From Nocardia alba NBRC 108234 (lineage in GTDB: Bacteria > Actinomycetota > Actinomycetes > Mycobacteriales > Mycobacteriaceae), in the NCBI RefSeq assembly GCF_001612665.1, contig NZ_BDAX01000009.1, positions 248,001 through 312,000 of the forward strand: a DNA stretch of 64,000 nucleotides, read 5' to 3'. The position numbers and the translations under genes were made by a program. The notes below the pieces were generated by a model that made no database searches, was not told where the DNA came from, and saw only the letters and a list, made by a program, of their open reading frames with translations. Numbering within the stretch: the first letter of the stretch is position 1; every line of letters starts with the position of its first letter. Positions 51,615 to 60,594 of the stretch are shown here, piece after piece.

Positions 51615-52889
51615 ATGCTCGTCGAACACCCCGTATCCGAACTCCCCGCGCTACCCGCGCTGACCGCGCGTCTGCTGACGCGGTGGCCGCAGATCTCCGA
51701 GCGCATGCTCGCCGCCGGTCTCGGCGCCACCGCCCCCGCCGAACTCCCCGACGGGCACTTCACCGCGGAAGTACTGCCGACCATCTACGCGTGCGGTCGC
51801 GCCGTGCTCGAGGCGATCGGCGCCGATCGCGAATTCACCTACGCCGAGGTGGCCGCGTTCGTGGCGCCGGTCGCCGAGCGTCACGCCGAGGACAGGTTGC
51901 CGCTGCCGATGCTGATCGGCGCGATCCACGGGTCGGCGCAGTCGGTGTTCGCGGAGGCGCTCTCGCTCGCCCTGCCGACCGAGACCGCGGAGATGGCGCT
52001 GGTCGGCAACCGCCTGCTCGACCTGCTGCGCCACATCAACATGACGGTCGTGGAGACCTACACCGAGGTCGAGCAGTCGATCTACCACGCCGAACGCGAG
52101 GCGCGCCGCGAGCTGTGCTCGGCGCTGGTGCGCGGCCTGCCCGCCGAGGAGCTCGCGGCCCGCGCCGACACGGTCCTCGCCGACCAGTACACGGTGCTGG
52201 CGGTCCATCTGAGCGAGCCGCCGCGCGTCGGCACCGCGGCCAACCTGGTGACCAGGCGCCGGATCCGGGTGTTGCAGCGCGCGCTGGACGAACTGACCGG
52301 CACCACCACTCCGGCCACCTTCGACGGTGCGTACGGCATCGCGTTGCTGAGCCACAGTTCCGACACCGATGTCATCGACGCGGCGAAGTTCGACGAACTC
52401 GCCGACCGCCTGCGCGCCCAGTTCGGTGTACCGGTGTTTCTGTCCGAATTCTCCGGCGTGCGCCGTGACGCGATTCCGGCCGCGGCCAAGGACGCGACCG
52501 AGCTGACCGAACTGGCGCGACTACGCGGCAGGCCCGGTGGCTGCTATCGGCTCGACGATCTGCTGCTGGAATATCAGCTCACCCGGCCCGGCCCGGCCCG
52601 AGAACGTCTGGCGCAGCGGGTGATTCCGCTCTTGAGCAGTCCGCACCTGATCGACGCGCTGGAAGCGCATCTCATGCACGGCGCCGACCGCAAAACCGCG
52701 TCACGACTTATTCACGTGCACCCGAATACATTTACCTACCGCCTACGAAGAATCGCCGAACTCACCGGCCTCGACCCGGCTGATCCGCGAGATTCGCGTA
52801 TGCTCGCCGCGTCGCTGACGGTATATCGACTCGATTCCATGGAGAACGAAAAAACCCGCCATTCGACGTGTGCATCGAATAGCGGGTAA
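51615..52889 (+). CDS. PucR/CdaR-type transcriptional regulator
   Basis: This 424-residue protein has a central GGDEF-like PucR domain and a C-terminal HTH_30 helix-turn-helix (HVHPNTFTYRLRRIAELTGL), typical of the PucR/CdaR group. ATG 51615 fits. It is divergent from the lipase pair and may activate it. The last codons overlap a hairpin that serves the minus-strand rpf gene. Confidence 0.85.
   Translation: MLVEHPVSELPALPALTARLLTRWPQISERMLAAGLGATAPAELPDGHFTAEVLPTIYACGRAVLEAIGADREFTYAEVAAFVAPVAERHAEDRLPLPMLIGAIHGSAQSVFAEALSLALPTETAEMALVGNRLLDLLRHINMTVVETYTEVEQSIYHAEREARRELCSALVRGLPAEELAARADTVLADQYTVLAVHLSEPPRVGTAANLVTRRRIRVLQRALDELTGTTTPATFDGAYGIALLSHSSDTDVIDAAKFDELADRLRAQFGVPVFLSEFSGVRRDAIPAAAKDATELTELARLRGRPGGCYRLDDLLLEYQLTRPGPARERLAQRVIPLLSSPHLIDALEAHLMHGADRKTASRLIHVHPNTFTYRLRRIAELTGLDPADPRDSRMLAASLTVYRLDSMENEKTRHSTCASNSG
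52848..52887 (-). terminator. Intrinsic terminator of rpf gene
   Basis: On the minus strand a stem (ACCCGC-TATTCGA against TCGAAT-GGCGGGT, with one mismatch) is followed by six T residues. It lies 42 bases beyond the rpf stop. It is a canonical intrinsic terminator, unusual here because it sits inside the 3' end of the PucR-like coding sequence on the other strand. Confidence 0.85.
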
Positions 52890-52928
52890 TTCGTTTCCCG
52901 ACAAGGAAAGCTTACTTGTCAGCGCTCT

Positions 52929-53610
<682 letters not shown>

Positions 53611-54240
53611 TCAGGCGAGCAGCCGACGCTCGGTGGCGACGGCGACCGCCGCCGCGCGGGTATCGACGCCGAGCTTGTCGTAGATGCGGCCCAGATGTGT
53701 TTTCACGGTGGCCTCGCTGATGTGCAGGGCACGCGCGATCTCGCGATTGCCGAGGCCGTGGGCGAGTTGACCGAGGATGTCGCGCTCACGAGCGGTGAGC
53801 GTGGGGCCCGGATTGCGCATCTTGGCCATCACCTTGGCAGCGACCGGCGCGGACAACGCGGTCTGTCCGCTCGCGGCGGCGTGGATGGCGGCGAACAGCT
53901 CCTCCGGCCGCTCGGCCTTGAGCAGGTACCCGGTGGCGCCCGCCTCGATCGCGCGGGTGATGTCGGCGTCGGTGTCGTAGGTCGTGAGCACCAGGACGTG
54001 CGGGGTCGGCGCCGGCTGGGCGGTGATGCGGCGGGTCGCCTCGACACCGTCCATGTCGCTGCCGAGCTGGAGATCCATCAGCACCACGTCCGGGTTCAGC
54101 TTCGCGGCCAGCGTGACCGCCGCGGGCCCGTCGGCCGCCTCCCCGATGACCTCGATATCGGGCGCGCTCGACAGCAGCGCGCGCAGACCGGCGCGCACCA
54201 CGGCGTGATCGTCACAGATCAGCAAGCGCACGGTGGTCAC
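53611..54240 (-). CDS. NarL/LuxR-type response regulator (SenR-like)
   Basis: This 209-residue protein has a receiver domain (LLICDDHAVVRAGLRALL; phosphorylated Asp56 in LMDLQLG; Lys in GYLLKAE) and a LuxR helix-turn-helix (LTARERDILGQLAHGLGNREIARALHISEATVKTHL). GTG 54240 follows the kinase stop by 20 bases. With the kinase and the HbpS-like protein it resembles the SenS-SenR-HbpS system of Streptomyces. Confidence 0.93.
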   Translation of the reverse strand: MTTVRLLICDDHAVVRAGLRALLSSAPDIEVIGEAADGPAAVTLAAKLNPDVVLMDLQLGSDMDGVEATRRITAQPAPTPHVLVLTTYDTDADITRAIEAGATGYLLKAERPEELFAAIHAAASGQTALSAPVAAKVMAKMRNPGPTLTARERDILGQLAHGLGNREIARALHISEATVKTHLGRIYDKLGVDTRAAAVAVATERRLLA

Positions 54241-54260
54241 AGGTGCCGATGCTAACGCGC

Positions 54261-55463
54261 CTACCGGTCGACCGAGGTCGCGCCGGGGCGGGTAGCGAGC
54301 GGGATAGCGGCGGAGAGCACGGTGCCGTCGCCGGGCGCGGACTCGACGGTGCAGGTACCGCCGAGCTGGCTGACCCGTGCTCGGACCGCGGGCAGCCCGT
54401 GGCCGCGGTGGCGGGCCGGGTCGGTCGGCGCGGCGGGGTCGAAGCCGCGTCCGTCGTCGGCGACGTCGAGCACGATCTGGTCGTCGAGGCTGGTGAGTGT
54501 GATGGTCGCGGTGGTGGCGGCCGCGTGTTCGCGCACATTGGCCAGCGCGCCCTGGGCGATCCGCAACAGCGTGGCCTCGATCCGCCGAGGTAGCGGTCCC
54601 GGCGCGCCTTCTATATGGCAGCGCACGGTCAGCGCGTCGGTCGTCTCCCGCTCGGCCAGCGCGGCCAGCGCGGCGGGCAGCGATCCGCCCGCGGCCAGGT
54701 CGGCCGGGGCCAGGTCGTGGACGAACCGGCGCGCCTCGGTCAGGTCGCGTTCGGCGATGGCGGCAGCCGTTCGCAGGTGAGTGCGCGCAAGCCGTGGATC
54801 GCTGTCCCACACCAGGTCGGCGGCTTGGAGCAGCATCCGCTGACTGGACAGACCCTGTGCGAGGGTGTCGTGGATCTCCATGGCCAGCCGTTGCCGTTCG
54901 GCCAGAGTGCCCGCCCGGCGTTCGGTGGCCGCCAGTTCCCGCCTGGTCCGCACCAGGTCGTCGATCAGCGCGGCCTGCCGCTCGGCCTGACGGCGCATAC
55001 CGACGAACAGTGCCGTCGTCACCGCCGCCACCGCGGGCGGGGCGAGCACCAGATTCGGATCGAGCCAGCCGGCGATGCGTACCTGACTCGACACCACCAG
55101 CGCCGTGAGCACGACGACCAGGATCACCGCGACCCGCTCCGACAGCATCCGCAACCCCGTGTACACCAGCGGCACCGCGCACCAGGCGAAACTCGGGGCC
55201 AGCACCACCAGCACCGACCAGGTGAGAACCAGCAGCGCGAACCACACCGGCCGACCCGACTGCCGCAGCTCGCTCAGCGCGTACAGCACCGCGAGCACCA
55301 CGGAGAGCACGACGATCAACGGCGTCGAACGGGTCTCGCTGTGCCGGATCAACCAGCGCAGCAACGACGCGGCCAGCAGTACGTAGAAGGCGCTGTGGAC
55401 GATGACGGCGAGCAGTCGCGTGTCGTCGCGCTGGGCGCCGAGCAACTGGGCCATACCGACCAT
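54261..55463 (-). CDS. Sensor histidine kinase, HisKA_3 (SenS-like)
   Basis: This 400-residue protein has about five transmembrane helices in residues 15-155, a coiled segment, a HisKA_3 domain with phosphorylated His198 in MEIHDTLAQGL, and an HATPase domain (ADDGRGFDP, GHGLPAVRARV). It phosphorylates the adjacent NarL-type regulator. The lack of a large extracellular loop fits sensing through an accessory protein, which the divergent HbpS-like gene could supply. Confidence 0.93.
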   Translation of the reverse strand: MVGMAQLLGAQRDDTRLLAVIVHSAFYVLLAASLLRWLIRHSETRSTPLIVVLSVVLAVLYALSELRQSGRPVWFALLVLTWSVLVVLAPSFAWCAVPLVYTGLRMLSERVAVILVVVLTALVVSSQVRIAGWLDPNLVLAPPAVAAVTTALFVGMRRQAERQAALIDDLVRTRRELAATERRAGTLAERQRLAMEIHDTLAQGLSSQRMLLQAADLVWDSDPRLARTHLRTAAAIAERDLTEARRFVHDLAPADLAAGGSLPAALAALAERETTDALTVRCHIEGAPGPLPRRIEATLLRIAQGALANVREHAAATTATITLTSLDDQIVLDVADDGRGFDPAAPTDPARHRGHGLPAVRARVSQLGGTCTVESAPGDGTVLSAAIPLATRPGATSVDR

Positions 55464-55633
55464 TCTCCCCGTGCGCGCCCGTGACGGGTCATCCGATCGG
55501 TTGACCCGGGTGTCGGCCGATCCGGGCGCGCAGTGCAGCCGGTACGCCGATTCCGGGCCGCCGCGCGGCGCACAGGATGGATATCACCAGGCCACGGCAG
55601 ACCGCCGACCGGCCGAGATCCACAGGAGCCGGC

Positions 55634-56194
55634 ATGACCGCGAAGTCCACCACACGCAACCGTCTCATCATCGCCGGCGCCACCGTCGGCGTCGTCGCCG
55701 CCGGCGTGGTCGGCGTCGTGACGGTCCAGGCGCAGGATCAGGACCCGGCGACCCGCACACCGGTGATCGTGAACGCCGCCGACGCCCATCTGGCGCAGTC
55801 CACCCACCTGTCGATCGCCGCCGCGACCCGGGCCGCGCAGACGGCCCTCGATGCCGCCGCGAAGGAGAACCAGCGGGTGAGCGTGGCGGTGGTCGACCGC
55901 AACGGCAATGTCATCGTCACCCTGCGCGGCGACGGCGCAGGCCCGCAGTCCTACGACGCCGCCCAGCAGAAGGCCTTCACCGCGGTCTCGTGGAACGCCC
56001 CCACCACGGAGCTGGCCGAGCGGCTCGAGTCGGCTCCCCATTTGGCCGACATCGACGGCACCCTCTTCCTCGGTGGCGGCGCCCCGGTGCGGGCGGGCAA
56101 TGCCCCGATCGCGGGCATCGGGGTGGCCGGCGCCCCCAGCGGTGACCTCGACGAGAAGTTCGCCAAAGCGGGTGTCGCCTCGCTCGGCAGCTGA
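55634..56194 (+). CDS. HbpS-like extracellular heme-binding GlcG protein
   Basis: This 186-residue protein has an N-terminal export signal or anchor (RLIIAGATVGVVAAGVVGVV) and a GlcG/DUF336 domain with THLSIAAATRAAQTALDAA, VAVVDRNGNVIVTLRGDGAG and APVAGIGV-like segments. The pattern closely resembles HbpS of Streptomyces reticuli, an octameric heme-binding redox sensor that modulates SenS. CAGGAG precedes ATG 55634. It is divergent from the kinase-regulator pair. Confidence 0.85.
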   Translation: MTAKSTTRNRLIIAGATVGVVAAGVVGVVTVQAQDQDPATRTPVIVNAADAHLAQSTHLSIAAATRAAQTALDAAAKENQRVSVAVVDRNGNVIVTLRGDGAGPQSYDAAQQKAFTAVSWNAPTTELAERLESAPHLADIDGTLFLGGGAPVRAGNAPIAGIGVAGAPSGDLDEKFAKAGVASLGS

Positions 56195-56369
56195 TCGGTC
56201 GCGGACGGCACTGTCGCACTGCCGGTTTCGGTCGGGCGACGGTGCCGTCCGAGGTTCGGGCCGACGACGACGGCCGACCTCGCATTAGCCGAGCGTATGC
56301 TGGCCGCAGAGTGCTCTGCCCATCAGCTGCTGTCGGCGCGCCGTCCGACCAACGAATGCGGAGGCCATC

Positions 56370-57476
56370 GTGCTACACACCGATATCCCCAGCCGGAGCG
56401 AGCTCAAAGCCCTCGCCGCTGTTACCGATAGCTGGTGCGTCTCGATCTACACACCCACCGAATCCGATACCGCGAACCCGGACCAGAACCGGATCGCGTT
56501 CGCCAATCAGGCTCGGCGAACACTGGACCTCGTCACCGACTCCGACGCGCGCGCGGCACTGGAAGAGGAGTTCGACGCGCTGATCGAGGACGCCGAGTTC
56601 TGGCGGTATCAGGCCCGGACCCTCGTGGTCCTCGCCACCCCGCGGCGAATCCGCACCTACCGCCTGCCCAATGTGCTCGGCGCCGCGGAAACCGTCGGCG
56701 ATCGGTTCTACCTCGCGCGACTGGTGCGCGCGGTGACCTTCCCACAGTCCGCGTTCGTACTCGCCCTGGCCGAGGGCGGGGTGCGACTGGTCGAGGTGGC
56801 CCCGGATCGACCCGCGCGGACGGTGCCTGTCGCAGGTCTGCCGAGCAGTGCCGCCGACTACGCCGGGAAGGCGAGCCTGGGCGATCGTGCGCCGAAGGGC
56901 CGCGTCCAGGGCGACGAAGGCAGCAAGATGCGAGTACGCCAGTACGCCCGCGCGATCGACGCCGAATTACGAGACATCCTGGCCGGCCGCGACGTTCCGC
57001 TGATTCTGGCCGCCACCGAGCCCGGCGACTCGCTGTACCGGTCGGTGAGCAGCTACGACGGCCTGCTGGCCGAGAGCATCCCCGGTAACCCCGAGCACGT
57101 CTCCGATCAGGACCTCGCCGACCGTTCCAGGCAGATCCTGGACCGCTACTACACGACACAACTGGCCGAACTGGCCGAGCTCTTGGACAAGCGTCGCGGC
57201 GAAGGGCGGGCCAGCACCGACGTCTCCGACCTCGCGCGTGCCGCGACCGCGGGAGCGATCGACACGGTGCTCATCGATATCGACGCGTCGGTGCCGGGAA
57301 CCGTATCCCCGGAGGGCGCCGTCGTTTTCGACGAGGCGACCGACACCGCGTCCCCGGGAGTGCTGGACGAGATCAGTCGCCGGGTGCTGCTCACCGGTGG
57401 CGAAGTCCTCGCGGTGCGCGCGAACGACATGCCCGATGGCGCGCAGATCGCGGGCATCCTTCGCTACGCATCGTGA
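56370..57476 (+). CDS. baeRF-family (bacterial eRF1-like) protein
   Basis: This 368-residue protein has the layout of bacterial archaeo-eukaryotic release-factor-like proteins: an N-terminal domain (WCVSIYTPTES, RTLVVLATPRRIRTYRLPN), a central eRF1_2-like domain (FVLALAEGGVRLVEV) and a C-terminal eRF1_3/L7Ae-like part (GAIDTVLIDID, LTGGEVLAVRANDMP). GTG 56370 has GGAGG upstream. Cellular role is unproven; a ribosome or nucleic-acid link is only inferred from the fold. Confidence 0.78.
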   Translation: MLHTDIPSRSELKALAAVTDSWCVSIYTPTESDTANPDQNRIAFANQARRTLDLVTDSDARAALEEEFDALIEDAEFWRYQARTLVVLATPRRIRTYRLPNVLGAAETVGDRFYLARLVRAVTFPQSAFVLALAEGGVRLVEVAPDRPARTVPVAGLPSSAADYAGKASLGDRAPKGRVQGDEGSKMRVRQYARAIDAELRDILAGRDVPLILAATEPGDSLYRSVSSYDGLLAESIPGNPEHVSDQDLADRSRQILDRYYTTQLAELAELLDKRRGEGRASTDVSDLARAATAGAIDTVLIDIDASVPGTVSPEGAVVFDEATDTASPGVLDEISRRVLLTGGEVLAVRANDMPDGAQIAGILRYAS

Positions 57477-57488
57477 CGCCGCCGTCGC

Positions 57489-58442
57489 TCATTGCTCCCG
57501 CCGGGTTCGCGCGCGTCGCTTGCCTTCGTGCATGGCCTGGACGCGAGCGATCGGGATGGTGTGCCCTTCGGCGATCAGATCGGCGGGAAGTGCCTGCGGC
57601 GCGGGCATTTCCGTGGCCCATGGGTCGCTGTCGCCGAGCAGGCCCGGTGCGGTTCGCAGGGTGAAGTCCGCGGGCGACACCGCGTCGATGTCGTTCCAGC
57701 GCAACGGGAACGACACCGGGACACCCGGGCGAATACGCGGGCTGTAGGCGGCGATCACCGTCGCACCGCCCGCCCTGGTCGAATCGAGGAAGACCTTCCC
57801 CGCGCGGTCCTCGCGGATGAACGCGGTTGTCCCGACCGCGGGGTCGAGGCGTTCGGCCCGCGCGGCCACCGCACGGGTGGCGGCCGCGGCGTCCTCGATC
57901 GCGACGCCCGGCTCGATCGGCACGAAGACGTGTAATCCCTTGGCCCCACTCGTTTTCACCGCACCCGCCAGCCCGTCGGCGGCCAGTGCCGCCCGGATCA
58001 GGTGCGCCCCCGCGGCGGCATCGCGAAACGTCTGCACCGGCGACGGATCGAGATCGAGCACCAGATGCGTCGGTCCCGCGCTGTGGTCGACCGGCAGCAA
58101 CAGCGGGTGGTACTCCACCGCTCGCTGATTGCCGAACCACAGCAGCGTGCGCACGTCGTCGCCGAGGGCGTAGGTGACCTCACGATGTGAACTCTGCGCC
58201 CACACCGTCGCGCGCGGCACCCAATCCGGGGTGTATTTCGGCAGGTTCTTCTGCATGAACGGCTCCTGCCCCGGCCGCACCCGCACCACCGACAGCGCCC
58301 GCCCGCGCAGCACCCGAACGAGCCGCTCCCCCACGAACTCGAGATAGTCGACCAGATCCCGCTTGGTCGCCTCGGCCCCGTCGAACAACGGCTGATCGAG
58401 ATTGCTCATCTGGACCCCGCCGCGCAACTCCTTGCTGGTCAT
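57489..58442 (-). CDS. Stand-alone LigD-type polymerase/primase domain
   Basis: This 317-residue protein matches the archaeo-eukaryotic primase (PolDom) domain of LigD, with PKYTPDWVPRATVWAQS, the metal-binding DLDPSP motif (HLVLDLDPSP), SGAKGLHVFVPI and AAYSPRIRPGVPVSFPL. Such proteins add nucleotides during non-homologous end joining or repair. The ligase and nuclease domains are not fused. ATG 58442 is chosen; ATG 58409 is an alternative. Confidence 0.9.
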   Translation of the reverse strand: MTSKELRGGVQMSNLDQPLFDGAEATKRDLVDYLEFVGERLVRVLRGRALSVVRVRPGQEPFMQKNLPKYTPDWVPRATVWAQSSHREVTYALGDDVRTLLWFGNQRAVEYHPLLLPVDHSAGPTHLVLDLDPSPVQTFRDAAAGAHLIRAALAADGLAGAVKTSGAKGLHVFVPIEPGVAIEDAAAATRAVAARAERLDPAVGTTAFIREDRAGKVFLDSTRAGGATVIAAYSPRIRPGVPVSFPLRWNDIDAVSPADFTLRTAPGLLGDSDPWATEMPAPQALPADLIAEGHTIPIARVQAMHEGKRRARTRREQ

Positions 58443-58500
58443 GGCCCCACCCTGCCCCGAGGTCACCGGGTGGTCAACCGATCGGCCGTGACCACCCGTT

Positions 58501-58530
58501 TTGGTCGATCCCCTGGTCATCGGCTATCGT
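58501..58530 (+). promoter_or_regulatory. Possible tRNA-Glu promoter
   Basis: TTGGTC (58501-58506) and TATCGT (58525-58530) are 18 bases apart and end 36 bases before the tRNA. The -10 has the actinobacterial TANNNT form. Tentative. Confidence 0.4.
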
Positions 58531-58566
58531 ATGTCCGCGCGGCTCACGCAAGTGAGTTGTGGTTCT

Positions 58567-58639
58567 GGCCCCGTCGTCTAGCGGCCTAGGACGCCGCCCT
58601 CTCAAGGCGGTAGCGCGGGTTCGAATCCCGTCGGGGCTA
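58567..58639 (+). tRNA. tRNA-Glu, anticodon CTC
   Basis: A full cloverleaf is visible: acceptor GGCCCCG pairs with CGGGGCT (G1-U72), D-arm GTCT...GGAC, anticodon stem CGCCC/GGGCG-like around CCTCTCAA with anticodon CTC, and T-arm GCGGG TTCGAAT CCCGT. The CCA end is not encoded. It is followed by a T-run terminator. Confidence 0.95.
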
Positions 58640-58646
58640 CAGCGAG

Positions 58647-58679
58647 AACTCCTCGGTCATTGTGACCGGGGAGTTTTTT
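58647..58679 (+). terminator. Intrinsic terminator of tRNA-Glu
   Basis: AACTCC-T-CGGTCA pairs with TGACCG-G-GGAGTT around a TTG loop, giving 13 pairs including one wobble, followed directly by six T residues. Confidence 0.9.
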
Positions 58680-58702
58680 CATGCCCGCACCCTGTGCCCG
58701 AA

Positions 58703-58740
58703 GTGCAACATATTGACAGACGTTGCACGATTCATACACT
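58703..58740 (+). promoter_or_regulatory. Promoter with inverted-repeat operator for QsdR-type gene
   Basis: TTGACA (58713-58718) and TACACT (58735-58740) are spaced 16 bases. GTGCAAC (58703-58709) and GTTGCAC (58722-58728) form a perfect inverted repeat with a 12-base gap that embraces the -35 element. This predicts autorepression by the downstream TetR-type protein. Confidence 0.7.
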
Positions 58741-58765
58741 GTAGGAAACGGGGTATGGAGGTGAC

Positions 58766-59371
58766 GTGATCGAGCAGACGGCGCTGGAGCGGCGCCTGCG
58801 GGACGCAGCGGCACGTCCCGATGCCGCGAGCGCGTTCCGCGCCGCCAGGGCCGTATTCCTGGCCGGGCACCGACTCGAGATGAAGGAACTGGCCGTCGCG
58901 CTCGGGGTGAACCGGGCGACGCTGTTCCGGTGGGTCGGCGGCCGTGACGAACTACTCGCCGAGGTGATCTGGTCGGTCGCCGAGCCGACCTTGCGGCGCG
59001 CGGCCGCCGCGGCTCCCGGTCGCGGCGCCTACCGCATCGCGACGATTCTCGGCGATTTCGCGCAGGCCACCAATACCTCCGACGCCTTCCGCCAGTTCCT
59101 GTTGCGCGAACCCGAACGGGCGCTGCGACTACTCACCACGCGCGCGGGGTCGGTGCAGCACCGCATCGTCGCGATTGTGGAAGACCTACTCGCCGAAGAG
59201 ATTTCGGCCGATGCTCTCGATCCGCTGCTGCCGGTGCCGGAATTGGCGCTGCTGCTGGTGCGGATCACCGAGACCTTCATCTACACCGATGTGATCAGCG
59301 GTGCCGAACCCGACGCGGCCAGTGTTGTCCGCGCGTCACTGGTTCTACTGGGCGAACGGCCCGAGCAGTAA
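58766..59371 (+). CDS. QsdR-type TetR-family regulator
   Basis: This 201-residue protein has a TetR-like helix-turn-helix (HRLEMKELAVALGVNRATLFRWVGGRDELL) preceded by a helical N-terminus typical of the QsdR group, first described for the Rhodococcus lactone-degradation pathway regulator. GTG/ATG choice is not an issue because the start follows a clear promoter. An acyl-CoA dehydrogenase gene follows 22 bases later and is probably cotranscribed. The ligand may be an acyl compound. Confidence 0.85.
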   Translation: MIEQTALERRLRDAAARPDAASAFRAARAVFLAGHRLEMKELAVALGVNRATLFRWVGGRDELLAEVIWSVAEPTLRRAAAAAPGRGAYRIATILGDFAQATNTSDAFRQFLLREPERALRLLTTRAGSVQHRIVAIVEDLLAEEISADALDPLLPVPELALLLVRITETFIYTDVISGAEPDAASVVRASLVLLGERPEQ

Positions 59372-59393
59372 GTCAGGTCAGCGAAAGGACATC

Positions 59394-60539
59394 ATGAAGC
59401 GCTCCATCTACACCGAGGACCACGCCGCCTTCCGCGCGTCGGTCGCCGAGTTCGTCAAGCGCTCGATCGAGCCGAATGCCGAGCGATTCATCGAAGAGCG
59501 CGCGATCGACCGCGAAACCTGGCTCGCGGCAGGCGAACTGGGTTACCTCGGGCTCGGCGTGCCCGAGGAGTTCGGTGGCAGCGACGCGGGTGACTACCGG
59601 TTCAACGCGGTGTTCGGCGAAGAGCTGGCCAAGGCCGGTGCCGCGATCGCGTCCTCGTTCGGCATCCACTACGACGTGTGCGCGCCCTACATGGTCGAGC
59701 TCACCACCGACGAGCAGAAGCGGCGCTGGCTCCCGAAGTTCTGCACCGGCGAGATCATCACGGCCATCGGCATGACCGAGCCCTCGGGCGGTTCGGACCT
59801 GGCCGCGCTGAAAACCACCGCCGTGCGCGACGGCGACGACTGGATCATCAACGGCTCGAAGACGTTCATCACCAACGGTTTCAACGCCGACCTGGTGATC
59901 GTCGCCGCCCGGACCAGCCCGGAGAAGAAGGCCAAGGGCATCACGCTGTTCGTCGTCGAAACCGGCATGGACGGCTTCACCCGTGGACGCAAGCTCGACA
60001 AGGTCGGCCAGCCCGAATCCGATACCGCCGAACTGTTCTTCGACAATGTTCGCGTCCCCGATGCCAACCGGCTCGGCGAGACCGACCGTGGTTTCATCGC
60101 CATGATGGAGCGGCTGCCGCAGGAGCGGATCGGCGCGGCGATCTCCAACCTGGCGCACGCCGCCGCGATCCTGGACGAGACGCTGCAATACGCCAAGGAG
60201 CGCAAGGCCTTCGGGCAGCAGATCGGTAGCTTCCAGTACAACAAGTTCCTTTTCGCCGAACTGGTCACCAAAATCGAAGTGACCCAGGCGTTCGTCGATC
60301 AGGGCATCGTCGCCCACGCCGCCGGTGAGCTGTCCGCGGTCGACGCGGCCAAAGCCAAGTGGTGGTCGGCGCAGGTGCAGAACGACGTGCTCGACGCGTG
60401 CGTGCAGCTGCACGGCGGATACGGCTACATGCGCGAATACCGGGTCGCGCGGGCGTGGATGGACGCCAGGGTCACCAAGATCTGGGCGGGCTCCAACGAG
60501 ATCATGAAGGAACTGATCGGCCGCGATCTGGGCCTGTAG
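59394..60539 (+). CDS. Acyl-CoA dehydrogenase
   Basis: This 381-residue flavoprotein has the family signatures IGMTEPSGGSDLAALKTTA, GSKTFITNG, the catalytic-base region QLHGGYGYMREYRVAR and the C-terminal WAGSNEIMKELIGRDL. It oxidises acyl-CoA thioesters at the alpha-beta bond. GAAAGGA precedes ATG 59394. Substrate chain length cannot be told. It is in an apparent operon with the upstream QsdR-type regulator. Confidence 0.95.
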   Translation: MKRSIYTEDHAAFRASVAEFVKRSIEPNAERFIEERAIDRETWLAAGELGYLGLGVPEEFGGSDAGDYRFNAVFGEELAKAGAAIASSFGIHYDVCAPYMVELTTDEQKRRWLPKFCTGEIITAIGMTEPSGGSDLAALKTTAVRDGDDWIINGSKTFITNGFNADLVIVAARTSPEKKAKGITLFVVETGMDGFTRGRKLDKVGQPESDTAELFFDNVRVPDANRLGETDRGFIAMMERLPQERIGAAISNLAHAAAILDETLQYAKERKAFGQQIGSFQYNKFLFAELVTKIEVTQAFVDQGIVAHAAGELSAVDAAKAKWWSAQVQNDVLDACVQLHGGYGYMREYRVARAWMDARVTKIWAGSNEIMKELIGRDLGL

Positions 60540-60548
60540 GGCAGAAAA

Positions 60549-60586
60549 GCGTCGCGCCCGGCGTAACTGACCACCGGGCGCGACGC
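60549..60586. terminator. Bidirectional terminator after acyl-CoA dehydrogenase
   Basis: GCGTCGCGCCCGG (60549-60561) pairs perfectly with CCGGGCGCGACGC (60574-60586) around a 12-base loop, between convergent genes, with an A-run before the left arm that gives T residues on the minus strand. Confidence 0.85.
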
Positions 60587-60594
60587 GGCGCCGG

